In this document: piece after piece, positions 54,500 to 64,000 of the stretch | Position numbering within the stretch: position 1 is the first letter of the stretch | Layout of the letters: each line of letters begins with the position of its first letter | NCBI RefSeq assembly: GCF_027942865.1 | Contig: NC_134517.1 | Location: 16,025,775 to 16,089,774, forward strand | From: Odontesthes bonariensis | Lineage: Eukaryota; Chordata; Actinopteri; Atheriniformes; Atherinopsidae | DNA length: 64,000 bases | Direction: 5' to 3' | Made by a program: the position numbers and the translations under genes | The notes under the pieces: model-generated | Database searches by the model: none | What the model was told of the DNA's origin: nothing | Seen by the model: only the letters and a program-made list of their open reading frames with translations

Positions 54500-56964
54500 C
54501 AGTGACAGCACATCGTGATGGTTTATGAATGAACAAATCGCTAGAGGAGACGGAGGCTGGATGATCTAAGAATGATTGAAGTGGGTGCAAGAGAGGGTAG
54601 GAAGTGTGCCTGCGTGCATGTGCACATGTGTTTATGAGGATCTGAGGGAAGAATTCAGGCAAAGTCACCGAGGAAAGCCAGACGGTGCCACAGCCCGAAG
54701 ACGGAGGACTAGGAATAAAGAAGTGGCGTGAGACTGTGAGAAATGAGATTGTGCCTCCCGAGAGATCAGTGTGTGTGCGTCTGCACGTGTGTGCGTGCAG
54801 GTGTGTGAAATGCAGAGCACAGAGCAGCCCTGCTGCGCCTCATTAAGCCCATGTTGCGCGCAGCTCCGGACCTCGACGTTTCCCTCTCCAAGGCCCTGCG
54901 AGTGTGAGGTGTATGTGCTCGACATTGATTTCCTGACAACCCCCCCCTCCTCTCCCCACAGTGCATCAGTCGTCATGCCGTACACTGGCAGCCCTGATTT
55001 TCCCGTTTATATCTCACCATTCTCTTTGTGCCTTTCATACGCTCTACTCCCCCCCCCCACCCCCTTGTTTTCCTTTTCACACACTTCCTCTCATGTTCGG
55101 TCCAAACACAACCTCCCTCTGGATCTCTCCCACTTACTGGTCCGCTCTATTAAAACCGGCTGCCATCCCTTTCATCCCCCTGCCTCCCTCACACTCTCTG
55201 CGCTGTCCATCAGAGGGATGTTGGGGGCAGAGGGGAGCGAACTGCGCCCCACTGACACAGAGTGACAAAGTGTGCGTGTGGAACACAACTCGAGGGGGAT
55301 TGAGCGTGTGTCAGCCGTGTCACCACTGCTCGATTGACCGTACTTGGAACAAGTCAGGGGAGGACTTCCACTCTATTGACCAGGCGACGCTGTACGCTCT
55401 ATAAAGTATTGACTCCCGCACAGATGCCCAAGTCACTGGAGCACACACTGAATCTGTCTGACACACACACACACACACACACATTTTTAAAAGGCTCTCA
55501 CCGATGCGGCCGTTTTACAGTTACAGGAAGAATGAGGCTTTCCCTTTCAAATAAGACGGCTCAAACCATATGTATATATTTTTTTGCGCAGGCAGCTTTG
55601 TCCTCACATTTTACATAAACCAGGACCCGCGAGTGAGAAACCCAAACCCTGTTTGTGGTTTAATGCAGACATTTCCTCTGAAAATCATCTGTTCCCCCGA
55701 CCGTTAGGGTAATTATGGTTTATATTACCATGAGTAATTGGCTGTCTGGCTGTATAGGCATTTGTCTGCACCTGAAAAATGACCCTGATGCCTCTGCCAA
55801 CAAAAGGATGAACTGGAGAAGAAGAGCTCTAAAAGATTTATTTTTACGGTGTTTTCTCAAGAGCCGAGCTGCCTGCTCTCTGTGCTTATAATGAAATAAA
55901 TGTCTGGTTTCAATCAGGTTATACCATCTGATGGCGTGGGGGGTGCCTCTGGTCATGGCCTCTTTGCCGCTGCTCAAGGGTTACTACGGCCCTGCAGGAG
56001 CCTGGTGGTGAGTACATCCAAACACCCCATTTTAATCTTTTGGAAGCTAATTCCAACACTTTTTTTGTTACATATATGTTCTTTCAGGGATGGCCACAAC
56101 ACTGTCCTCATTCTAGCTCTTAGCACTACCTTCCATATGAGTTAAAAGAAAACCTGGCAATTATCTGCATATCTGATCAGATTAAATACCTCCTTACACT
56201 CTGGTGAATAGGAAGGGCATTATTTGTTTAGAGGGGTGAGTAAAAGGGGAAGAGGCCGAGGATTGGAGGCGTTAGAGTGGGAATTGGGACAGAGCCCTAA
56301 TCTCCGGGCTTGGCTCTCTCTTTCCACTCCCGGCTTATTAATAGCTGCAGCTGCACAGCTTTTCCCCTCTGCAGTCACACAAGTCTTTCTTCCGCTCACG
56401 CTCTCCCTTTTTCATTTGTAACCCGCTCATCGCTCTCCCTCTCTCTTTCTCTCTTCCCCCAGCTGGATCACAGAAAATCACGTAGCCTGGAGATTTGGGA
56501 TGTAAGTAGACCCTTTCAGCGCCGCCATCAAAGCTTCCCCCAGTGGGGGAGATGGGGGGGGGGGGTGGCGGGGGGGTTAGAGAGGGGTTGGAGGGCTGTC
56601 TCTGCAGGGAAATGTGAAGGGTTACATGTCAGGGGAGCCTGCAGGGTTTTTTTTTTTTTTTCCTCTTAGTGCGTGGCCAAGAAATGTGCGAGTGTGTGCG
56701 TGCGCATGTGTGGATGTGCTTGTCGGTCTCTGCCTTGTCAGATTTAGGGGAGTTGCTACATTGTGTGTTTAAGTGTTTAGGACGGCTATGAAGGATTATG
56801 CCTGTCTACCGCTTTCTGCAACTGGTCCTAAGTCTGCAAGTGCCCCGCCAATCCCTTGGTGCACACACTTAAACACACGCACACACGCTGCACTTCTCTA
56901 TGAGCCAAGGTAATCGCATTGCTGCTCGCAGCATCAGCAGGGAATCAATCTTTTAAAACAAATA

Positions 56965-57007
<43 letters not shown>

Positions 57008-60000
57008 AGAGACAGAGTCACACAGACAAACAGAGAACAACACATAGCTATCAGCTGTGCTAAACGAGCCTGTGTCTCTTTTATCAGTGCTCGTCAGCTC
57101 CCCGGCTCTGTCTAGTTTTCCACGCTGTTGTGGCCCAGGGGGACGAGCCGCTCAGAGGATCAGGGAATCTTCATTAGCTCTAATTACATCAAACCAGACG
57201 AGAGATTAGAGGCCGAGGCAGCACCCGTCAAGAAGAGAAAAAAAAGCACACGCGCTGAAATGCACACGGCCTGCCGACAGCTCGTGGGAGGGCAGAGTTT
57301 TTAGGGTTTACGGTGAAAAGGTGGAAGGACTGACATACAGGATGCAGTTAAAAAGACAGGGAATTGCTTCGCAGAAGAAGGAAAGAGGGGTCGCATAGCT
57401 GGACATGAAGGAAAGGAGAGCCGGAGAAATAGATTGTCCTCGTTTCTGCCCACGCTCCGTAGTGTGTCTTCATCAGAGCTCACCGAAGCGCGCAGACAGA
57501 ACAGAGGAGGCAGGGGAGGGAAGCGGAAGGGGGGGGGGGGTGAAAGAGGAGGGAGAATAAAAAGCAAAGGACATCGCTCTGTGCGTGTGTGATGGAGGTG
57601 CAGGGTTTCAGGGGTTGAGTCAGCAAAGGAAAGCGCTGGAGCTTAGCTGAGTCACCGCTCTTAAGAAGTCCCCGTTGGTGTGTCATTGGCGCCGCTGACT
57701 TACAGCTGAGAAAATGACATTCAGGATTACGCTGGACTTTTTGTGCCACGTTGCTTTCGGGGGGCGGCGGGGTGTTAATTTCATCTGTCAGTCGGTCAGT
57801 CTGGAGCTTTTGCACAGAGTGACATGCCAACATTCGCTGGGTAGAATTTCACAATTTTGGATAAATTCAGGATGAATCCATGCAGATCCCTATAAGTTCG
57901 TTGATCTTTAGACTTTTCCTCAAACTAAAATTGTCTATATTACCATGGGATTCACACATAGTTTTTGTTCCCAGCATGAGTTGCAAGAGGGAGCCTTTAA
58001 CGATTTTCTTTTACGTTTTTACCGAACATTTGAAAAATGTAAGGCTTTCGCCTCAGCCCCAGCTGTACTTTGTGTTGGTTTCTAATTAGCAACACATACC
58101 TGCCAGCATAACCCGGAATTGTCAACTGGGAGCTTTTGGAACTGTCTTGCAGTCAGGAAAACAAACAAAAAAAGCCTCCTTAACACGTACATCTTTTACT
58201 TGCTATGACTGTACACCATTGGGATGCAATAGATTGGATTGGACGTTACCACATCAAACAGTAGCCCCCTCCATATTCGCAACGTATGGATTAAAAGCTT
58301 TTTGAAAAAGGTGAAGGGGAGGGTATAAAAATGGAGGGCTGAAAAGCGAGAGGTGTTGCAGGCCAAATGTTTGAAAGTAAGACTCGTCTGCTTAAAGTAA
58401 GAGCCACGATGAGTCGGGTAATTGCTGCAGGATGTGGTGTTGTCAGCCTATAATCAAGGAAAAATGTCAAATCATCAGTCACAGAATGGCGCGTTAAATG
58501 TCAATTCAAAAGACACGCATTTAAAAAGTTCCTTTAAAACCTGTCAGAGCTAACCAAAGTGACGGACGTGAGGCACAACCGTGGCAAAACAAAGCCCAGA
58601 AAACAACGATGACGATCAAAAGAAACGCAAAGCAGGGTCGAAAAGTTAAAAGCAGAGTTTCAAATATAAACAGGATGGTTATATAAAAAAAAAAAGAGTA
58701 TCTTGGACATTGAGTGCAGTTAGAGAATCGCAGAGAACATATATGTCTTTGTATATGTATGTCTTGAATGTTTCAATCAATGGAGCACATTTAATTGACT
58801 GCAATCTCACAGAATTGTTAGCTGGGCTGTGGATTCTTAGTCTTGTTAGTCTCTTTGACTTTTACATAAGTGCATCCACTGAGACGCAGCCTTCACCTGG
58901 CACGCCCTGCTGTTGTTCCCTGCTTGTGCCTCCACCTCTCGTTTCGCCTCTCAGGTTGTCTTTCCCTGTGCAAGTGGTTGAGCAGGTAGATCCCGATCTT
59001 TCGGTCTGAATTAGGATCTTGTAGGTCAAAGTTAGCGGCTACCCTTGAGCGTAAACCCGCTGCTCTCGACTGCGCTCTCGTCCTCTACCCGGTGCTTCAA
59101 TTAAGGTCTCTTTCATCCCAGCCTCATTTTTCACAGAGCAGCACTGGAGGGAAGGCCAGGCCAAGGCTGAGTGATTGAGTTTGTTCTCGCTTGTGATGAT
59201 CTTTCTGCCGCTTTCAGGCGATCCTAACCCCCCTCTCTGTATTTCATCCATCCTTCCGTTGTCGATCTGTTGGGAGCAGCATCTTTCTGCTGCTCCTTTG
59301 ATTCCCAGCTTCTCCCTGCTTTTAATCACCACGAACCTCTCTCTTATTTCCACTTTTTCTGTTCCTGAGCCACAGTCCACCGTCATCCATCTGCCTTTGC
59401 ATCCTCACCTCTATTCATCTCCTCACTTTTATTATCCGCTGCCCACTCTGAATCCATCTCTCCGCTTCTATTTCATTCTCTTTCTCTCTGTCTCCCTCTT
59501 GCTCTCTCCGGGTAGTGCTCAGCTGTAGAGCACAGCAGACTCTAATGGCAGATCATTATCATGCTAATTAGAGCACTTTGTAGCTGCCGCCCGTCATTCT
59601 CTCCTCCTCACAGCCCCCTACACTATCGTTATAAAGGCCACCCCCTCCCTTCCCCTCAGCACCAACCCCCCCCCCCCAGCTCGTCTTTCCATCATTAACA
59701 GGACGTGCGCTGGCGTAATTGGACGCTGTTTATTCCGGAGAGCAGGTTATTAAATCACACCGAGGTGACGCTCGCGCAGGTCTCCCCTGAAACGCTTTCA
59801 TCATTGTCCCATGCCATTATCGAACCTGCGTGGACACACACAGGCTCACGCAATCAGGCAGACATGTTCGGAGAGGGAGAGTATCCTTTTCTCTGCTTAT
59901 GCTACCTATAAGATGTGAGGGCACAGTCTTGTATAACGCAGCCTCTGCTGAAAGAAAGGAACGCCATCTCAGATTCCCCTGCCAATAAAAAGTTTAATTT

Positions 60001-62224
60001 GATCATGCTCAGTGAATTTCTTTCAGTCCTCAGGCATGGGAAACAAGCATGGGCAAGCTTAAATTAGGCCAAAGACCTAGTATTTGCCTTATGAGATGCT
60101 TCTAAGAGATGTCATTTTTAGCACACGCGCCAAGGACTCGTCAGGCACGGCGTTATTCCCAGTGCATTTTCTTGAGAAAGTGAGTCCATGCATTTATAGG
60201 TCAGACACACATTTAAAGTCTTTATTTTAAATGTCAGTTTAACAATTTTCTCTTTTATGATTACTTTTGGTGGCTTTCATCCACACTATCCACCATCTCT
60301 GTCAGATGCGTTTACCGGGATTATGTTCCCGAGAGGCGAACAGCGCGGTCACGAGGTGCTCCGTCACTCAGTGTGGTTCCACACGCACATGAGTCGAGCT
60401 GCAGTTACAGCTCGACTGGGTCCCTTTAATTGGACCCTCGTATGCACGTTTGGGAGCGCAATCGGGTCCATAACGGAGCTCCACAGACGCCGCGTTTGCT
60501 GTTGACTGTGTGAGAAAATGTCGGAATGGGGATTTTATCAGATGACGCTGCGGTGATGAGATCACCAGCTTTGGCAGAGCAGAGAAAGAGTCTGAAAATG
60601 CTTTCAGCAACTGCGAGTCGACATGTCATCTTAACGGGCTGATGTTTAGTCACAATTTCTGATGCGTTTAGCTGTCTGACAAAAGAGAGGGAGAAACGTT
60701 TGAACAAGAGCAGTTTTGTTGGGAATTATTTACAAAAAGAAGCAAAAAAACGGAACTGCGGAGCATGTACAAAGTGTTTCGGCCCTTTTGAGTGTTACCT
60801 GGGCACGTTGCTCCCTTTGGAAAGCACAATTGGTCGATTTAGCTCAGCCCAACGTGTTTAAATTGCATTTTTAACAGTCCAGTTTTGCACCCACCGACAC
60901 ACTAATAAATGTTTTTTTTCCCAATGTCATGGAAACGTGCTTCCGAGGCCGAGCAGAGAAGTGGCGGCCAGGAACCTGTCTGTCAAAGCGAGACAAAGTC
61001 CTGTTTCGTGATTACAGGGAGAGGTTGAAACTCTTCATGGCTTATAGCACCTCCCAAGAGATTGCCCAACACAAGGCTGCCACTCCAACACAGCCATCAT
61101 CCCATTTCCTCCCCCCGCTCGTCTCGCTCTCTTTCATCGGCTGAGACATACCTGACACTTTATTCACCCACGCCTCCCGTGATTGGCAAACCTTTATCCC
61201 AAAGGAATGCTATATATTTCCGGTATTGTTGCTTTGCCGGCGTTATCTTGACTCACCGAAACTTTGTGCTTTCAGGTCCAGAGCTGCTTTGTCAGGTCTT
61301 TTCCTCTCCGTGCTGTCAATTTTTATAATGCGTGCCCTTGATGCATCAGCTACTTTGAATTACATCACCCAGTGTCAACCAGAAAAAAAGTCATCTCAAT
61401 AAGTTATGCACACATTACTCATATCTCATCACCTTTTAAGCCAACCTTTCAGCAAGCCAACAGCTACCTAATGAACAGAAGCCAAATGCTCAAGTTCTCT
61501 TCGCCCTGTTTTGTCTTTCCAAGCTTTTAAGAGAAATATCTGGCCCTCCAACTTCTGACTGCTCCACTATGTTGCGAACTGCGTGTCTCTACCTTTTGGT
61601 GCTCAGCAAGTAGTGCGCTGTAGGCTTCAAGATCTAAAACGGCTAAACAAGCAGCTGAAAGATCTGTAAAGCCGAGGATAGCGGGAGGCAGGTCGATCAC
61701 TTCCTGTAAGACCATGGCCACACTTCCACTTTGTCCTATTATTCTCAGAATGTTATGCAATTTACAGTCAAGTCTAATATATTATCTGATTAACCTGAAT
61801 CTCGATTTGAACAAAAATCTCTTTCTTTGGTATTAGTCTATTCTGTTTGAACAACTCTAATATAAACACACTGGACCCACAGTTTGCCGTTATGTCATGT
61901 TAAAGTACGAATTGCTTTCGGATTTAGACACAACCGTAATGCATCATGAATTGAATGAAATCCTGTGTTTTTATTTTTCCTATGGTTTTTCATGCGAGTG
62001 CCCCCAACGTTTTTGTACTTTGTCCTTAAAACGAGGAGGTCATAGAAACAACCCCCACAAACTTAACAGCAGAAACACTGTTCTAATAACACGCCTCATG
62101 TCGAGCTCTCTTACTCATGGGTCGTGTCCCTCTTGTGCTTTGCAGATGGTACGTGCCTCTTTTCAGCCTCATCTTCCTGATGATCTGCTGCTACGCCAGG
62201 ATCATCTGTGTGGCCAACAAGAGA
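43916..62224 (+). CDS. cAMP-receptor-like / GPR157-like seven-transmembrane GPCR (5' part)
   Basis: This is a plasma-membrane G-protein-coupled receptor; ligand unknown. Nine coding exons: 43916-43996, 46203-46255, 47919-47973, 49114-49170, 49279-49339, 52629-52716, 55918-56007, 56463-56501, 62146-62224. All are GT/AG with matching phases, giving 201 residues, and the gene continues beyond the window. The N-terminus is short and extracellular with an NES sequon at 11-13. TM1 ~33-54, TM2 ~66-82, TM3 ~95-122, TM4 ~134-152, TM5 ~174-198. C92 before TM3 and C162 in GAWCWI can form the canonical receptor disulfide. The segments LYHLMAWGVPLV and WCWI resemble GPR157 (YHVVSWGVPLV, WCWI) and the Dictyostelium-type cAR family. 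The absence of LDLR, GPS or other N-terminal domains fits that group. TM6, TM7 and the tail are not visible. The exact orthologue is uncertain. Confidence 0.82.
48040..48150. promoter_or_regulatory. Homeodomain-site cluster in GPCR intron 3, possible enhancer
   Basis: In about 100 bases there are repeated TAAT/ATTA cores (TTCAATTAGCC, GCATAATTGAAG, CCAATTAAAATG, GGATTAATGAATTGG, GAGTTAATTGAC). The sequence is unique and non-repetitive, set between a T-run and C/T-rich stretches. This composition is common in conserved developmental enhancers. Conservation cannot be tested here. Confidence 0.35.
50735..50789. repeat. (TG)n microsatellite, ~27 units
   Basis: A perfect TG run lies in GPCR intron 5 (49340-52628). 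The same intron has a G-run at ~50315-50324 and a T-run at ~50609-50624. Confidence 0.95.
52830..53245. repeat. Possible dispersed repeat with short inverted ends
   Basis: This purine-rich block in GPCR intron 6 begins AGTGTCACAGTTT and ends GGATCGTGACAAGG, so it has a short inverted TGTCAC/GTGACA pair. Inside are phrases such as CCAGGAGGAAACGG and AGGTGAAGTGAGTGGAGCTG that recall a frequent teleost repeat. The family was not identified. Confidence 0.35.
53599..54496. repeat. Cluster of (TG)n/(CA)n microsatellites
   Basis: Runs occur at 53599-53636 (TG), 53742-53761 (TG), 53970-54005 (CA) and 54432-54496 (CA), all in GPCR intron 6. They produce several long but meaningless Thr-His or Cys-Val open frames on both strands. 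Confidence 0.95.
55461..55482. repeat. (AC)n microsatellite
   Basis: A short perfect AC run lies in GPCR intron 6, about 440 bp before coding exon 7. Confidence 0.9.
56502..62145. other. GPCR intron 8, 5.6 kb
   Basis: It contains a (CA)n run at 56966-57003, a G-run at ~57530-57540, and C/T-rich stretches at 59080-59520. Blocks 57170-57215 (TCATTAGCTCTAATTACATC) and 59540-59600 (GATCATTATCATGCTAATTA) are unique sequence with paired homeodomain-type cores and may be regulatory. No exon was found that would fit the phase between exons 8 and 9. Confidence 0.4.
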
Positions 62225-64000
62225 GTGAGTGCCCAGCACCCATCTATCACAGGATGCAGACAGCCTGGCAGAATCTAAATCCACTGTGAGCCTTTGAAAA
62301 CTGACTCTGGGAAAAGCCCAGACAGGGCTTATATATAGGGCCGTTCTTAAGTTTCGAGACTAAGGTAGGAACGCTTAGTCTCGGTGAAGTAGAAATATAT
62401 GACGAAATCAATCTAAATAATATACAAAAATAAAGCAAACGATTGTTGTTTAAAGGATGTATCTTTATTGGAACTTTGGTCTTATCGTCATACTGTGAAG
62501 CATCATTTCTATGAATACTAATGACATAACGCTTAACCCCGACGTCCTGCAGCCGCTGAGTTGTGTCATCGTGCACCTTCAACCTCTGATGGAGCCAAAA
62601 ATGGCTCCGGTTGTAAACAAGCCAACGCTTTAGCCAGATTGTCTACTGGTGCTGTTTTATTTGGAGGCGAAGCTGAACGTGCAGAATTAAGTCGGAGCTG
62701 TGCCGAGTTGTCGGACTGGAAACTAGAATGCTTTCTCACGGCATGCAATTGGAATGATAATTTTCTGCTTCGTCGTTGCTTTCTATTTAGGCACAGTCTG
62801 GTCAAGGAGGTCACAACTAAACTTAGAGGCGGGATGCAGTCAACCCAGATGCTTACTGCTTCTTTGCTAGAAAAGCACAAGGCTTTCGTACATTTTTTTC
62901 TTTTCCGTTTACGTGAATATAGATAAAAATGCGTTTGGCTTTTGGATGCTGTTTGGAATAGAACCAACTGAGGGAGGGAAACGGGGAAAAAAAAGCATCT
63001 TCTCTGTTGAAATGCCCGAGAAATCAAGATCCCCATGTTGAGAATATAAGATCAAATGTTTACTAGATACAGCTTCGTGAATACAAGAATTTCCTGCTTT
63101 TCTCTTAAAGTACTGATGAATTGACCACTTGGGGGTTTTGGACTGTTGGTTGGCCTCTCAAGCTGTTTGAACACATTGTCCTGGGTGCTGTCTACTTGTC
63201 TCTGTTTTTTTTAAGCATTTTTATACTCACGTTCATTAACTGATTTGCCACTTGGCCGATGTGCTCTTTGTGCTTGCTTGGCTTTCTTTGTGACTTTCCA
63301 TACTGGTAATGGTAGGTGCCAAGAGGAAGCATTCTAAAATTCACATAGCTGCCATTCCCCTGATCTGACGACACCATGCCCTGTAGCTGTAGTGCCACTT
63401 GTTGACTTATCTTGCAACAATGTGTGTGTTCATTTTTTTTTTTTTTTTTTTTTTATGTGATCCATCAAATGCAAATGTAGAGTAAAGAAGGAGAAGCTAA
63501 AACCTCATAAGACTCACAATGAAATGTTATCAGGAATGTTAGAATTCTTTGTATGGGCTGCGACGGAGTGAGAAAGATTTCGATGATAGGCAGGTAGCAG
63601 AAAGACGACATCAGAGACCGACAGTAGCGACCCGAGGGGAAGGAAAAGGAGGCAACACAGCTCTTTATCACGGCTGTGATAACGAGAGGGAATGAATGTA
63701 GCTGCGTCTCATAACTCATTCAGCTCACAGTGTTCAGCTATCTCTCCCTCTTCTTCCCGTCTCTGCATCTGTCTTCCACCTTCCTCATTTTCTTTTTGAA
63801 TTCATCCGTCGCTCTTTCCCTGTCTGTACTCCCACTCACTTTCTCCATGTATCGGTCCCCCCTTCGCTCTGCCGGTTTGCTTTCTCTATCATATTTATGA
63901 AGAGCTCAAGCCTTATCTCTTCTGGGCTGCAGGCTGTCTTACTTGAAAGAATTTCGAAGGCTTTGAAAGCAGGTTAGGTGGCGACGCACCGGAGGAAAGG
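62225..64000. other. Start of GPCR intron 9 to the window edge
   Basis: The donor GTGAGT at 62225 follows exon 9 in phase 0. No downstream exon encoding the next cytoplasmic loop or TM6 was recognised. A T-run lies at ~63434-63455 and a pyrimidine-rich stretch at 63725-63870. Confidence 0.45.

Noticed and set aside
54771-55265. 164-codon open frame rich in Ser/Pro
   Set aside because: Generated by TG/CA and C/T-rich simple sequence within GPCR intron 6; no domain and no splice logic.

Overview
The window is nuclear DNA from a vertebrate, most likely a ray-finned (teleost, probably percomorph) fish. It is intron-rich, with GT/AG splice sites and many dinucleotide and homopolymer runs. It also carries interspersed repeats typical of fish genomes: Tc1-like remnants, TTAA and hAT MITEs, a tRNA-derived SINE and LINE 3' tails. 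There are no bacterial operons, CRISPR arrays or phage genes. The predicted proteins closely match vertebrate families, with fish-like residues. Gene structures below come from reading splice sites and phases by hand. No alignment was run.

Layout, all genes on the + strand. (1) 1-1.98 kb: intergenic, repeat-rich, with a 567-bp TTAA-flanked palindromic MITE. (2) 2.0-10.8 kb: katnal1, a katanin p60-like microtubule-severing AAA ATPase. Ten coding exons splice in phase to 486 aa. A 5' UTR exon and an RFX X-box-like motif are proposed upstream. (3) 10.9-14.8 kb: intergenic, with a 686-bp TTAA MITE that has ~290-bp inverted arms, a SINE and LINE tails. (4) 14.9-~28.7 kb: tspan7, a four-pass tetraspanin. 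Seven coding exons give 244 aa, with a 6.8-kb first intron and probably an intron in the 3' UTR. (5) 28.7-37.8 kb: intergenic, with a SINE interrupted by a hAT-type MITE (both target duplications visible), a CpG-rich block and a MITE carrying part of a Myb/SANT-like reading frame. (6) 38.3-39.8 kb: mid1ip1, a single-exon Spot14-family gene with a TATA box and a CACGTG E-box. (7) 43.9 kb to the right edge: the first nine coding exons (201 aa, phases consistent throughout) of a seven-transmembrane receptor resembling cAMP-receptor-like and GPR157-type GPCRs. Its TM6, TM7 and tail lie beyond the window.

The genes do not form a functional unit like an operon. tspan7 next to mid1ip1 matches the known human Xp11.4 order TSPAN7-MID1IP1, so that pair is probably ancestral linkage. 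Human KATNAL1 is on chromosome 13, so its position here is a lineage difference. The least described item is the GPCR, which is split into very short exons (39-90 nt) around long introns. One of those introns contains a dense cluster of homeodomain-type sites that looks like a regulatory element.
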